A stretch of 64,000 bases of DNA, taken from positions 434,001 to 498,000 of the forward strand of contig MFNF01000001.1 in NCBI GenBank assembly GCA_001783715.1, given 5' to 3'. Position 1 is the stretch's first letter. Each line of letters starts with the position of its first letter. The notes beneath the pieces were generated by a model. The model searched no databases, was not told where the DNA came from, and was given only the letters and a program-made list of their open reading frames with translations. Positions 1 to 8,454 of this stretch are shown piece by piece. The DNA is from Candidatus Lambdaproteobacteria bacterium RIFOXYD2_FULL_56_26 (GTDB lineage Bacteria > SAR324 > XYD2-FULL-50-16). The translations under genes and the position numbers were made by a program.

Positions 1-2
1 TG

Positions 3-422
3 TTGCAGCGAAAAGTGCGGCAACTGACCAACCCGAGGGACAAGCGCAAGGCCGCCCGGTACTCCCATCCGGGCATCATCGCTCGGGTGTACGGCAAGGG
101 TTGCGACTGTCCAGGCGAGGTGATCAACCTCAGCGGCGGTTCGGTGTTGTGTGAGTTGCGCTGCAAGGGGCTGTTGTCGTTGTTGATGCAGGCTACCAGC
201 CTGGACCTCCAGTTCCCTGCCGACCTGAAGGTCGAAAAGTTGTCCAAGTTGCCCTGTCGGCTTTCCCGACTTTGGGTGCTGGAATGGAACGACGAAGGAC
301 ACCCAACGGTCCTTCGGGTTGCTTGGTCCTTCCAAAACCTGGAAGGGGCCCAAGCAAGGCACTTGGACCAAGCGTTGGGACAGATAGATTCGGTTTACCA
401 GCCTAATGGTTTTTTAGGATAA
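3..422 (+). CDS. PilZ-like domain protein, possibly 5'-truncated
   Basis: This 139-residue soluble protein has an early basic stretch with arginines (about residues 12-19) and an N-L-S-G-G-S sequence near residue 43. That resembles the RxxxR ... (D/N)xSxxG signature of PilZ c-di-GMP-binding domains, but the last glycine is a serine, so binding is uncertain. The first usable codon is TTG at the window edge, so the true start may lie upstream. Only 25 bases separate it from asd, which suggests co-transcription. The PilZ assignment rests on pattern alone. Confidence 0.45.
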   Translation: MQRKVRQLTNPRDKRKAARYSHPGIIARVYGKGCDCPGEVINLSGGSVLCELRCKGLLSLLMQATSLDLQFPADLKVEKLSKLPCRLSRLWVLEWNDEGHPTVLRVAWSFQNLEGAQARHLDQALGQIDSVYQPNGFLG

Positions 423-447
423 AACCCTCAACCTCACAACCAAGACG

Positions 448-1467
448 ATGAAAGTTGCAATTGCCGGTGCCACTGGCGCAGTAGGAACCGATTTGATCGA
501 CCTTTTGGAACGGCTGCATTTCCCGGTCACCTCCCTCAAACTCCTGGCCTCCGAACGTTCGGTTGGCAAAAAACTGAGGTTCAAGGGAAAGGAGATCGCC
601 GTTGAAGAGTTGACCCACAACAGCTTTGAAGGGATCGACTTGGCTTTTTTTTCCGCCGGTGCTTCTCGGTCCAAGGAATTTGGCCCCGCTGCGGTTAAAG
701 CCGGGGCGGTGGTGATCGACAACAGTTCCGCCTTTCGGATGGATGAGGGGATTCCCTTGGTGGTCCCCGAGGTGAACGGGGAACATGCTTTTATGCACAA
801 AGGGCTGATTGCCAACCCCAACTGCACCACGATCCAGATGGTGGTGGCGCTCAACCCGCTGCACCGCAAAAGCCCGATCAAAAGGATCGTGGTTTCCACC
901 TACCAAGCGGTTTCGGGCACCGGTGCCATGGCCTTGGAAGAATTAAAAACCCAAGTCAAAGACTGGGCGGCGGGCAACGAGATGAAACATTCGATCTACC
1001 CCTACCCCATCGCCTTCAACGTGATCCCTCACGTGGATGTCTTCTTGGAGAACGGTTACACCAAAGAAGAGATGAAGATGGTCTTTGAGACTCGCAAGAT
1101 CATGAGTGCCCCGGACATCCAGGTTTCCGCAACCTGCGTCCGGGTGCCGGTCTTCCGGGCCCATTCGGAAGCGATCAACATCGAAACCGAATCCAAGATC
1201 ACCGCTGCCGAGGCCACCGAGCTCCTCAAAAAGGCTCCTGGGGTCAAGGTGATGGACGAGCGGGCTCCCGGTGGGTACCCCGTGCCCGCCGAGATTGCCG
1301 GGCGTTTTGAGACCTATGTAGGCCGGATCAGGGAAGACATCTCGGTGAAAAACGGACTGAGCCTTTGGGTGGTTGCCGACCAACTGTACAAAGGGGCGGC
1401 CTTGAACGCAGTGCAAATTGCTGAGCTGTTGCTCACCCGGCCCAAAAACCAAGGCGGGCTGGCCTAA
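448..1467 (+). CDS. asd: aspartate-semialdehyde dehydrogenase
   Basis: Asd makes aspartate-4-semialdehyde from aspartyl phosphate with NADPH, the branch point toward lysine/diaminopimelate, threonine and methionine. The 339-residue length is typical of the family. The N-terminal Rossmann motif GATGAVG is at residues 7-13. The catalytic cysteine is C126 in NPNCTT, and a downstream GGYPVPAEI segment and a conserved C-terminal half are present. The ATG start gives a full N-terminal nucleotide-binding strand. The ribosome-binding site upstream is weak (ACCAAG), consistent with translation following the preceding gene. A strong terminator follows. Confidence 0.95.
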   Translation: MKVAIAGATGAVGTDLIDLLERLHFPVTSLKLLASERSVGKKLRFKGKEIAVEELTHNSFEGIDLAFFSAGASRSKEFGPAAVKAGAVVIDNSSAFRMDEGIPLVVPEVNGEHAFMHKGLIANPNCTTIQMVVALNPLHRKSPIKRIVVSTYQAVSGTGAMALEELKTQVKDWAAGNEMKHSIYPYPIAFNVIPHVDVFLENGYTKEEMKMVFETRKIMSAPDIQVSATCVRVPVFRAHSEAINIETESKITAAEATELLKKAPGVKVMDERAPGGYPVPAEIAGRFETYVGRIREDISVKNGLSLWVVADQLYKGAALNAVQIAELLLTRPKNQGGLA

Positions 1468-1530
1468 GCACCGGGAGACCTCCTGGGGTCGGCATTTTTT
1501 GCCTATCCTTAAGGGGAACCCAGAGTCCAA

Positions 1531-1577
1531 AAAAAAAAGCCCCAGACTGTCACGGATACAGCCTGGGGCTTTTTTTT
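1531..1577. terminator. bidirectional intrinsic terminator between asd and cysK
   Basis: The stem AGCCCCAG (1538-1545) pairs with CTGGGGCT (1563-1570), extended by CTGT/ACAG inside the loop. It is flanked by an A-run on the left and a T-run on the right, so it works as an intrinsic terminator in both directions. It sits between the convergent ends of asd (1467) and cysK (1612). Confidence 0.9.
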
Positions 1578-1611
1578 GCCTACAGATTTTTGGCTTCAAA
1601 AGCGAGACCCT

Positions 1612-2538
1612 TTACCCTTCAAACAACGGGGTAGAAAGGTACCGTTCCCCAGTGTCGGGCAACACCACTACGATCCGCTTGCCCGCCGCTTCCGGCCGTT
1701 TGGCCAACTCCAGGGCGGCATAAATCGCCGCACCTGAGGAAATCCCGGCCAGAATCCCTTCCTTGGAAGCCAAAAGCCGACTGGTCTTGGCGGCATCGTC
1801 GTCGGAAACCTGGATCACTTCATCGATCACCTTGGTGTCCAGCACCTGGGGCACGAATCCAGCCCCGATCCCTTGGATCTTGTGCAGCCCCGGAGCGCCT
1901 CCAGAAAGAACCGGGGAGCTTTTGGGCTCCACGGCAATGATCTTGATCTGGGGAAGTTTTTCCTTCAACCAAGAACCCACTCCGGTCACCGTTCCACCGG
2001 TACCCACCCCAGCGACAAAATAATCCACCTGACCTTCGGTATCCTCAAAGATCTCAACGGCGGTAGTGGCTCGATGGGTAGCGGGATTGGCGGGGTTGTT
2101 GAACTGCTGGGGCATGTAATAACCGGACCCTTGGGCCACGATTTCATTGGCTTTGTCGATCGCCCCTCTCATGCCCTTGGAACCGTCGGTGAGGACCAAC
2201 TCGGCCCCCAAGGCGCTCAAGAGCTTTCTCCGCTCAAGGCTCATGGTTTCGGGCATGGTCAGGATCAATCGGTATCCTTTGGCAGCGGCAACCCAGGCCA
2301 AGGCGACCCCGGTGTTACCGCTGGTAGGCTCTACGATAGTGGTGTTGGGTTTGAGTTTGCCCTCCCGTTCAGCAGCTTCGATCATGGCCAGACCAATGCG
2401 GTCTTTGACGCTGCCACCGGGGTTAAACATCTCCATCTTTCCCAGCAAGGTGGCCTTGGAACCTTCGTTGATTCGACTCAACTGGACCAAGGGAGTGCGA
2501 CCTATGCACTCGCTCAAGCTTTGGTAGATTTTTCCCAT
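1612..2538 (-). CDS. cysK: cysteine synthase A (O-acetylserine sulfhydrylase)
   Basis: CysK is a PLP enzyme that makes cysteine from O-acetylserine and sulfide. Its 308 residues match the CysK/CysM family. The PLP lysine is K45 in NPGGSVKDR. The substrate loop TSGNTG and the phosphate-binding GTGGT loop are both present. The N-terminal GRTPLVQL segment is typical of CysK. The start is ATG after a purine-rich GCAGGGAAAACC leader. The 149-base gap upstream (2539-2687) is unusually AT-rich for this window and probably holds the promoter. A TTGACA-like hexamer lies at 2603-2608 on this strand, but no well-spaced -10 box could be assigned. Confidence 0.94.
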   Translation of the reverse strand: MGKIYQSLSECIGRTPLVQLSRINEGSKATLLGKMEMFNPGGSVKDRIGLAMIEAAEREGKLKPNTTIVEPTSGNTGVALAWVAAAKGYRLILTMPETMSLERRKLLSALGAELVLTDGSKGMRGAIDKANEIVAQGSGYYMPQQFNNPANPATHRATTAVEIFEDTEGQVDYFVAGVGTGGTVTGVGSWLKEKLPQIKIIAVEPKSSPVLSGGAPGLHKIQGIGAGFVPQVLDTKVIDEVIQVSDDDAAKTSRLLASKEGILAGISSGAAIYAALELAKRPEAAGKRIVVVLPDTGERYLSTPLFEG

Positions 2539-2687
2539 GGTTTTCCCTGCAAGGAATTAAATAAGCTAGTTTACAGGGAACTTTGGCTAAAATGGTCTTG
2601 GTTGTCAAACAAAACTATTCATTAAAATATTCAACTAATCCAGAATGCATAAGCCTCTGCGGTTTGGGTAGGGTAGCTTACCGAACC

Positions 2688-3176
2688 CTAAACCGCTCTT
2701 TTTTGAGGTTCTAGGGCCGAATCGTTCAAACCGTTGTCTTCTCTGGATTCGATGGACTGCAACAGAGGTTCCCGGGTGGTGTAGTCCGAATCCACCAACA
2801 CAAACTGGTGGCCCAACTTGGTCCCCGGATTGATCACCAACGGACCTTGCAGATTCACGGTCACATCTTTGATTTCCTTTGCCATCGTAACGATGCAATA
2901 GACCAGGAGGTTTTCGGTTTCCGTGGCCTTGATCAGCTTCAAGTCGTTTAAGGTGACGTTGAAGTGGTAGTCCGGCCTGACCACCAAAGGGTCCAAGACC
3001 ACAAAGGCCAGGGTCGGCAGATCCAAGGATTGCAACATCATGAAGGGATGCGACTTCTCCTCTTCGATCAGGGTAAACCTCGTACATTCGGGAAAGCCCA
3101 ACGGTCCTTCGGGGAAAATCAAGATATTTTCGTTCTCGACTTCAATCGCCCCGAACCGGGTGGTTTCAAATTTCAT
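2688..3176 (-). CDS. fliW: flagellar assembly factor FliW
   Basis: FliW is a cytoplasmic protein that binds CsrA (and flagellin in species studied) and relieves CsrA repression of flagellar mRNAs. The 162-residue sequence has the family's opening pattern, ending with ILIFPEGPLGFPE, plus VNPLVV/INPGT-like segments (here VINPGTKLG). It lies directly after csrA, the conserved neighbour order in FliW-containing bacteria. GAGGCG precedes the ATG. A hairpin overlaps the stop codon (2659-2696), but its T-run points the other way. Confidence 0.93.
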   Translation of the reverse strand: MKFETTRFGAIEVENENILIFPEGPLGFPECTRFTLIEEEKSHPFMMLQSLDLPTLAFVVLDPLVVRPDYHFNVTLNDLKLIKATETENLLVYCIVTMAKEIKDVTVNLQGPLVINPGTKLGHQFVLVDSDYTTREPLLQSIESREDNGLNDSALEPQKRAV

Positions 3177-3258
3177 GTTACGCCTCGTATGGATGTTGCC
3201 CCCAGGTTTCCCTCGGGGTGGGTTGGACCAAAAAAGTCCGAATATTGGGTCTGCCCTT

Positions 3259-3495
3259 TCATTCCTTTTTCTTTTTCCAGATATCGGAAATACTTTTTAA
3301 GCTCAGGGGACTTTGTTGCGCCGCCAGCTTGTTTTCCTCTTGGATACGCTGGTAGATCTCCTCTCGGTGGATCGAGTACTTTTTAGGGGCCTGGATACCC
3401 AAGCGAACCTGTTTGCCCTTGATCTCCAAGACTTGGATCTTGATGTCGTCACCAATGGTGATCGACTCTCCCAGCTTCCTGGTCAGGATTAACAT
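3259..3495 (-). CDS. csrA: carbon storage regulator / translational repressor CsrA
   Basis: CsrA is a small dimeric RNA-binding protein that recognises GGA motifs in mRNA leaders. The 78 residues begin [18 protein letters not shown], the canonical first strands. The conserved RLGI and HREEIY segments follow, including the R in the RNA-binding surface. A lysine-ending tail of roughly 15 residues extends beyond the shortest family members; in species where it has been studied, FliW contacts the CsrA C-terminal region. GGAGGG lies 4 bases before the ATG. It lies between flgL and fliW, so it is probably expressed with the late flagellar operon. Confidence 0.96.
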   Translation of the reverse strand: MLILTRKLGESITIGDDIKIQVLEIKGKQVRLGIQAPKKYSIHREEIYQRIQEENKLAAQQSPLSLKSISDIWKKKKE

Positions 3496-3552
3496 ACGCC
3501 CTCCATGGCGGTCGGTTGTTCTAGGCCCAAAGGCCCAGCCCAGCTACTAAAG

Positions 3553-5262
3553 TTATTTCAAAAACTGGACCAAAGTCGGCTGAATCAGTCTGGCTGAAGC
3601 ATCCAACGCACTTTTGTGTTTCAACTCGGCCTTATTCAGGTCGATCGAGCCTTTGGCCAAGTCCATGTCTTGGATCTTGGACATTTCGGCTCCCTTGGAA
3701 TCGATGTTTTGGGACAACCGGTCTTCACTGGATTCCAGTTCCAACACCCTAGAACCGATTTCTGCCCGTTTCTTCAGGACTTGGTTGATGCCGTTGTCGA
3801 TCTCCTGGACGCTTTTGATCACCGTTTGCTGGTCATCCTCTTCCAAGGCCGACATCAGGCGGTTGAGCACCTCGAAGGTGTCCACCGTTTCCGGGTCCTC
3901 CGGGTCCTTCATCAACAGCTCGGTTGCGGTGGTGTTCAAAGCAACTTTGATACCATTGTCGATGGGGACCTCTTTGATTACGTCGTTACCGTGGTATTCC
4001 ACAAACTCGTTGCCGGTAAAACGGAACTCCAGGCCCTCCATAAAGTAGGGCTTTCCTGGGGCTTCAAACTGCAACCGAATCTGGTCCGAAGGTTTTCCTT
4101 CCGGGTTAAAAATTTCAATCTGCTTGTTCAGGCTCTGTTTGGGGCTCCAGGTCTTGCCGTCATCGTCGGAAACCACGTACAACGCTGTCCCGTAGGTCCC
4201 GCCCTGAACGACTTTGACGATGTAATTCTCTTTGGAATAACCCCTAAACAAAGGCTCAAACTCGTCAAAAGGAATGGCCGCTTCCCCAGGGGCCGGTTGG
4301 GCCTCCCCCGAAGCGCCTTCAACCCCCAGGGCCGGACCTTTCTCCTGGCCCAAGAAATGGAACCCCATGCCTTTGGCCAATCCGGTGGTGTCGCTGAGTA
4401 TCTTGAAGTCATGGTCGTAGGCCGGGTCCAGGTACAGGTGGTTGTCCACCCCCATCTGGGCAAAAAGGTCCGCCTTGTAGCCCGAGGGACTGGAAGGGTC
4501 TTCCTGGTAGTTTCCCTTGGCGATAAAGGCATCATTGATTTTCTTGACCACCTCTTGCACCGTCTCTTCGCCGGTCAGCTCTACCGATACGGTTTTAGGC
4601 TTAGGGGTCTCTCCTTCAACCGGTTCCGGCTCGGGAACGGGAATGGGGTTGCCTTCTGCGTCCAGCTCCGGCTTGGGCTCGACCAGGAGCTCCAGTTTCC
4701 CCGGCGTGATCCCCGGCACCACCTTGTTGATCGGGTGGGTCTGGTCCAAGGGGATGATGGATCGTTCACTTTTGACCCTCAGTCCATCAAACTTGATCTC
4801 CGCTTCCTTGAGCTTGGAGTTGAGTTTGAGGGGTTCGGTCAGGGTTTTGGTGCCTGAAAAGAGGAAAAGTTTGCCTTCTTTTTTGTTGACCAGTTTGACC
4901 AAGTCCTGGGTCATCATCTCGATTTCCTTGGACAACGCCATCCGCTCTTCCTTGGTCACCCCGCCGTTGGCCCCTTTGAGGGTCATTTCTTTGATCTTGA
5001 GGACCATGTCGGAGATCTGGCTGACTGCCGATTCGGTGGCGTTGAGCCAGACCTTGTCGGAGCCGATGTTCTTCTCCAGGCTTTTGGAACGATCAATGGA
5101 GGTATGGAAGTCCTGCACCAAAGCCGCCCCGACCGGGTCATCGCTGGGTTTGTTCAGCTTCTTCCCATTGGCCATGCCCACCATCAGGTTCTGGAGCTCT
5201 TCCGCATTGGTGCTCAAGCTCTTTTGAACCGCATTGTTTTTGGTTTGGTCGGTGACTCGCAT
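3553..5262 (-). CDS. flgL: flagellar hook-associated protein 3 (hook-filament junction), enlarged
   Basis: FlgL forms the junction between hook and filament with FlgK. The N-terminal flagellin-like helix is clear: GKKLNKPSDDPVGA at residues 33-46. The C-terminal helical region (about 480-569) closes the D0/D1 domain. At 569 residues it is much longer than the roughly 300-residue enterobacterial protein. The extra length lies between about residues 150 and 470 and includes a proline/glutamate-rich stretch at 195-224. This would form an additional surface domain. Five bases separate it from flgK, and AGGGACC precedes the ATG. Confidence 0.9.
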   Translation of the reverse strand: MRVTDQTKNNAVQKSLSTNAEELQNLMVGMANGKKLNKPSDDPVGAALVQDFHTSIDRSKSLEKNIGSDKVWLNATESAVSQISDMVLKIKEMTLKGANGGVTKEERMALSKEIEMMTQDLVKLVNKKEGKLFLFSGTKTLTEPLKLNSKLKEAEIKFDGLRVKSERSIIPLDQTHPINKVVPGITPGKLELLVEPKPELDAEGNPIPVPEPEPVEGETPKPKTVSVELTGEETVQEVVKKINDAFIAKGNYQEDPSSPSGYKADLFAQMGVDNHLYLDPAYDHDFKILSDTTGLAKGMGFHFLGQEKGPALGVEGASGEAQPAPGEAAIPFDEFEPLFRGYSKENYIVKVVQGGTYGTALYVVSDDDGKTWSPKQSLNKQIEIFNPEGKPSDQIRLQFEAPGKPYFMEGLEFRFTGNEFVEYHGNDVIKEVPIDNGIKVALNTTATELLMKDPEDPETVDTFEVLNRLMSALEEDDQQTVIKSVQEIDNGINQVLKKRAEIGSRVLELESSEDRLSQNIDSKGAEMSKIQDMDLAKGSIDLNKAELKHKSALDASARLIQPTLVQFLK

Positions 5263-5267
5263 GGTCC

Positions 5268-6995
5268 CTACATCTGGATCAAGGTGTTGGTCATCTGGTC
5301 AACGGTGGTCATGTACTTGGCGCTGGACTCGTAGGCCCTTTGGTACTTGATCATGTTAGCCATTTCTTCATCCAGGTTGACCGAGGAGACCGAATCCCGG
5401 AGCGCCTCGTACTGGCTGAGCATTTCATCGTGGTTGGCCAGCCCCTTTTGGCTGTCTTGGACCTTGAGGCCGATGTCGGTGATCTGGCTGTTGTAAAACT
5501 CGTCGAAGCTCAAGTCGCCGGTTTCGCCCAAGACCCCACCCATCTGGAGTTCGGTCATCTTGGTAGCCAAGCGGTTGTCCCCGGCGACCATGTCGTAACC
5601 GGCGGCAATCTTCATCTCGTTGTCCACCAGCTCCTGGTTGACCCGGATGTCCCCGGCCCCGTTGAGGGATTGAAAGAAGGTGTTGAAGCCCAAAACCGCC
5701 AAGGTATTGCTGTTGTCCCCGGAGTAGTGGAACTTTCTGCCCAGGTCGGATTTAAAGGACAGGGAGCCGTCGGCGTTGAGCTTGGCCACAAAAGGGGTTT
5801 GGGCCTTCAAGGTTTCCTTGCCCTCCGAGTCCACCTCGTAAGCCCCGGCGGCCCGGTTGATCTTTTCCACCAAGCTTTGGGCAGTGTCCTTGCCGGCCTC
5901 GACATCCACATGGACCAACATGTCCGGGTTGCCGTCCTTGTCTTCCACCTTGATCTCAAAATATCCGTTCTGCAAAAAGGGCAGCGGCTGGCCTTGGGCT
6001 TCGGGGTTGAGGCTGTAGGCGGAGGTGTCCTGGTAGCGGAGGGCTTCGATCCCGGTGCCTCCGGCATGGATGGAGTTGACCCGAAAGGCCAGTTCCTTGG
6101 CCAAAAGATTGATGTTGTCCTGGTACCCTTTGATGTTGGTGTCCCGTTGGGTGATCAATTCTTTGATCGAACCGCCCCCTACGATTTCGGTGATGTCGGA
6201 CTCCACCCCGGTCGGCCCCTTGAGACCAAAGCGCACGTTGCCCTGCAAGGCGGCATTGGTCAGGGCGGTGACCTCGTAGTTGTCCCGGCCATGGACCAGG
6301 GTTTGGCCGTTGGCGATTTGCACCTCCATCGTGCCCCGGTCATTCTCGAAGTACCGCACTTCCACCAGATTCGAGAGGTCCTGCAACAGCTTTTCCCGCC
6401 GGTCCCGGGCGTCATTGGCCGGGCGGCCCTGCTTTTCGAGCTGTTCCACCTGTTTGTTCAATTCGGCGATCTGCCGGGTGGTCTGGTTGACCTCCAAAAT
6501 CTTGGCTTTGACCCTGCCGTTGAGGTTGCCTTGTAACTCTTCGAGCCTGGCGTTAAAGACGTTAAACCGTTCGGCCAGGGCGGTAGATTTTGCCAAGACC
6601 TCTTTGCGCATGGTCACAGATTCAGGCTGGTGGGCCAGATCGTTCCAGCTGTTCCAAAACTCATCCATCGCCCCACGGAGGCGATTGCCGTCCACATCGG
6701 TGAAGATAATCTCCGCTTCCCCCAGGACCTGTTCCTTGGTGGTCCAGCTGCCGACTTCGGTTTGCTCGCCGACCACTTTTTCTTTGGTAAAGCCGTCGGT
6801 GTTCCGGCGGATCCCCTGGATGTCCACCCCGTTGCCCTTGCCGCCGTTGTAGGGCTGGGCGCTGGTTTGGATGACATCTTGCCGGGAGAAGCCTTCGGTA
6901 TCGACGTTGGCAATGTTGTGCCCGGTTGTCTGCTGGCCCAACTGGGCTGCGGACAAGGACTTTTTGCCGACTTCAAAGGCACCAAAGAGTGACAT
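5268..6995 (-). CDS. flgK: flagellar hook-associated protein 1
   Basis: FlgK is the first hook-filament junction protein, secreted through the flagellar export gate. The 575 residues start with the rod/hook/HAP helix, including GHNIANVDTEGFSRQDV around residues 25-41. They end with a helix containing the EEMANMIKYQRAYESSAKY motif shared by axial proteins. The length is normal. The ATG has no free Shine-Dalgarno; the only AAGG upstream lies inside the base of a long hairpin (7005-7073), described separately. It is likely chaperoned by FlgN, encoded just upstream. Confidence 0.94.
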   Translation of the reverse strand: MSLFGAFEVGKKSLSAAQLGQQTTGHNIANVDTEGFSRQDVIQTSAQPYNGGKGNGVDIQGIRRNTDGFTKEKVVGEQTEVGSWTTKEQVLGEAEIIFTDVDGNRLRGAMDEFWNSWNDLAHQPESVTMRKEVLAKSTALAERFNVFNARLEELQGNLNGRVKAKILEVNQTTRQIAELNKQVEQLEKQGRPANDARDRREKLLQDLSNLVEVRYFENDRGTMEVQIANGQTLVHGRDNYEVTALTNAALQGNVRFGLKGPTGVESDITEIVGGGSIKELITQRDTNIKGYQDNINLLAKELAFRVNSIHAGGTGIEALRYQDTSAYSLNPEAQGQPLPFLQNGYFEIKVEDKDGNPDMLVHVDVEAGKDTAQSLVEKINRAAGAYEVDSEGKETLKAQTPFVAKLNADGSLSFKSDLGRKFHYSGDNSNTLAVLGFNTFFQSLNGAGDIRVNQELVDNEMKIAAGYDMVAGDNRLATKMTELQMGGVLGETGDLSFDEFYNSQITDIGLKVQDSQKGLANHDEMLSQYEALRDSVSSVNLDEEMANMIKYQRAYESSAKYMTTVDQMTNTLIQM

Positions 6996-7004
6996 GACGA
7001 AAAA

Positions 7005-7073
7005 ACCTTAAGAGTTTAATGCTCTAGATCCTGGGTCCGGTCCAGAAAAACCGGGCCTTCAGACTCTTAAGGT
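7005..7073 (-). promoter_or_regulatory. leader hairpin sequestering the flgK ribosome-binding site (attenuator-like)
   Basis: On the transcribed strand ACCTTAAGAGT pairs perfectly with ACTCTTAAGGT (11 bp). The loop contains a second stem (CCGGT/ACCGG). The downstream arm contains AAGG, the only Shine-Dalgarno candidate for flgK, and is followed at once by six T residues before the ATG at 6995. The structure could block ribosome binding, stop transcription early, or both. The loop carries three GGA triplets (TGGACC, CGGACC, AGGATC), the core recognised by CsrA, which is encoded downstream. Function is inferred. Confidence 0.5.
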
Positions 7074-7129
7074 CTTAGTATGCAAAAAGTCGGCACTTTT
7101 GGGGGGATACGGAAAAAAGAACGGGAAAT

Positions 7130-7621
7130 TTAAACCGAACGGGTCAAAAAGACGGAACCCTTTGGTTTTTGGATCATCCCGAATTGAGAATAGGTAGATT
7201 GGCGTTTGAACCCACGGTGCAAAGCCTTGTGCACTTCGTCAAAACAATTGGCCCTCGCCTGTCCGACCCTGGCATTGTGCTGGGCCAACTCGGTCAAAGG
7301 TTCAACCAGGCTGAGCAACTCCGCCTTGAGGGCACGAAGCTCCAAGCCGATCTCCGGCGGCGCAGAATGGGCCACCGCTTCCAGATTGGAGCCGGGCTCC
7401 AACCCTTTTTCCTTGAGGTAGGCGGTCACCATCTTGAGGCGGCCTTCTTCCAAGGTGGCAATGGTTTGGGTGATCCTGTCCCGTTGGTTGACTAGGTCCT
7501 CCAGGTCGTAAAGACTGGACCTGGGGGTCAACTGAGACTCCATTTCCAAGACGGAGTGCAACATCTGGTGCCACTCCAACTGGGATTTAAGGTTCTCTAT
7601 AAGACTGGTCAGGATCGACAT
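7130..7621 (-). CDS. flgN: flagellar export chaperone FlgN
   Basis: FlgN is a small, all-helical cytoplasmic chaperone that carries FlgK and FlgL to the export apparatus. The 163 residues are rich in Leu, Glu and Arg and fit two or three long helices. They contain the family-like LVNQRDRITQTIATLEEGR segment at about residues 48-66 and a polar C-terminal tail. Sequence conservation in FlgN is low, so the call rests equally on position between flgM and flgK. It starts 3 bases after flgM. Confidence 0.85.
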   Translation of the reverse strand: MSILTSLIENLKSQLEWHQMLHSVLEMESQLTPRSSLYDLEDLVNQRDRITQTIATLEEGRLKMVTAYLKEKGLEPGSNLEAVAHSAPPEIGLELRALKAELLSLVEPLTELAQHNARVGQARANCFDEVHKALHRGFKRQSTYSQFGMIQKPKGSVFLTRSV

Positions 7622-7624
7622 GGT

Positions 7625-7933
7625 TTAGGTCTTTTTGCGAATGTCTTCAATTGCCGAATCCTTGAGCAGGTTTGCGGCCAATTTCTTGGCATCCACCTTG
7701 TACTCGCCCTTTTTGATCCGGTCCTTCAAGGCCTTGACCCGTTCCATGTCCAGGTCCGGGGTGTTCTCGATCTTGGCCCTGACTTTGTTTAAGGTCAGAT
7801 CGGAAGTGACCGTCTTGGTGGAAACTGCGGATTCTGCTGTTTTCCCAGCCTTGTGGGCCGTATCCTTCTGCCCCGCCCCTTGGACGTTACGGTCCGTGGA
7901 GGTTGGTTTTGGGTATTGACCGTTGATTTTCAT
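7625..7933 (-). CDS. flgM: anti-sigma-28 factor FlgM
   Basis: FlgM binds and inhibits the flagellar sigma factor FliA until it is exported through the completed hook. The 102-residue protein has a disordered, Lys/Thr/Ser-rich N-terminus. Its C-terminal sigma-binding half contains MERVKALKDRIKKGEYKVD and KKLAANLL, the standard family pattern. AAAAGG lies before the ATG. A sigma-28-like promoter lies about 45-70 bases upstream, which would give the usual feedback loop. Confidence 0.92.
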   Translation of the reverse strand: MKINGQYPKPTSTDRNVQGAGQKDTAHKAGKTAESAVSTKTVTSDLTLNKVRAKIENTPDLDMERVKALKDRIKKGEYKVDAKKLAANLLKDSAIEDIRKKT

Positions 7934-7977
7934 GCTGCCTTTTCGGTTGAGGTCTTCTGGGTACGAACTTACTTCTA

Positions 7978-8005
7978 AGATCGGTTCCCTTGGCTAAAAA
8001 CTTTA
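7978..8005 (-). promoter_or_regulatory. candidate sigma-28 (FliA) promoter before flgM
   Basis: On the minus strand the sequence reads TAAA, 16 bases, then ACCGATCT. The FliA consensus is TAAA, 15 bases, GCCGATAA, so the -35 is perfect, the CCGAT core of the -10 is present, and the spacer is one base long. The predicted start would leave a leader of about 35 bases before flgM. The site lies in a 153-base gap between flgJ and flgM. Confidence 0.4.
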
Positions 8006-8086
8006 ACAAGAATCTTTCTCCCCGTCATTGGATTTTAATTGGAGAGGAGGTCCATGTTTTCTCTTCGGTCTAAAAAGGCAAAAGCT

Positions 8087-8443
8087 TTAACTTTTTTTGG
8101 TGTTTTCAAAGATCCAGTCTGAAAGGCCTAAGGAACGAGTCTGGGTGATCAACTTGGAATAGTTTTCGTCCAACATGTCCCGAAAGATCTCTTCCCCATG
8201 TCCACCGCTCAGGAAATCGCTTTTAAAGGTGTTGTCCCGCATGGTCTCCAGCATCTTTTTGGTGAAGATCTCTTCAAATCCGTCACAAGCAACCTTCAGC
8301 TCCCGGTTGAACTGAGCCTTTTGGGCCTCGGTCTTGGCTGCATCCTTGGTTTTGGCCAGTTGCTCAAACCCCTTGGCCGAAGAGGGGGCGGCAGGGCGGC
8401 GGAGTCTGGTGGCGGCGATTTCGGAATTGATGTCGTAAAACAT
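8087..8443 (-). CDS. flgJ: flagellar rod-assembly chaperone domain protein (FlgJ N-terminal type)
   Basis: The 118 residues correspond to the rod-binding domain of FlgJ, which caps and assembles the rod in the periplasm. The EEIFTKKMLETMRDNTF and FRDMLDENYSKLITQTRSLGLSDWI segments are characteristic. The C-terminal peptidoglycan hydrolase domain of enterobacterial FlgJ is absent, as in many other bacteria, so a separate muramidase must open the wall. GAAGGT precedes the ATG, and it follows flgI by 11 bases. Confidence 0.88.
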   Translation of the reverse strand: MFYDINSEIAATRLRRPAAPSSAKGFEQLAKTKDAAKTEAQKAQFNRELKVACDGFEEIFTKKMLETMRDNTFKSDFLSGGHGEEIFRDMLDENYSKLITQTRSLGLSDWIFENTKKS

Positions 8444-8454
8444 GGCTACCTTCG

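Noticed and set aside
2659-2696. Hairpin GCGGTTT/AAACCGC overlapping the end of fliW as a fliW terminator
   Set aside because: The T-run follows the stem only on the plus strand, while fliW is on the minus strand; no plus-strand gene ends here.
3616-6536. Long plus-strand frames opposite flgL and flgK
   Set aside because: They mirror the codon structure of the flagellar genes and contain no conserved protein features.
7081-7110. CGGCAC sequence near 7091 as a sigma-54 promoter before flgK
   Set aside because: It lies on the plus strand, opposite to flgK, and lacks a TTGC element at the right distance.
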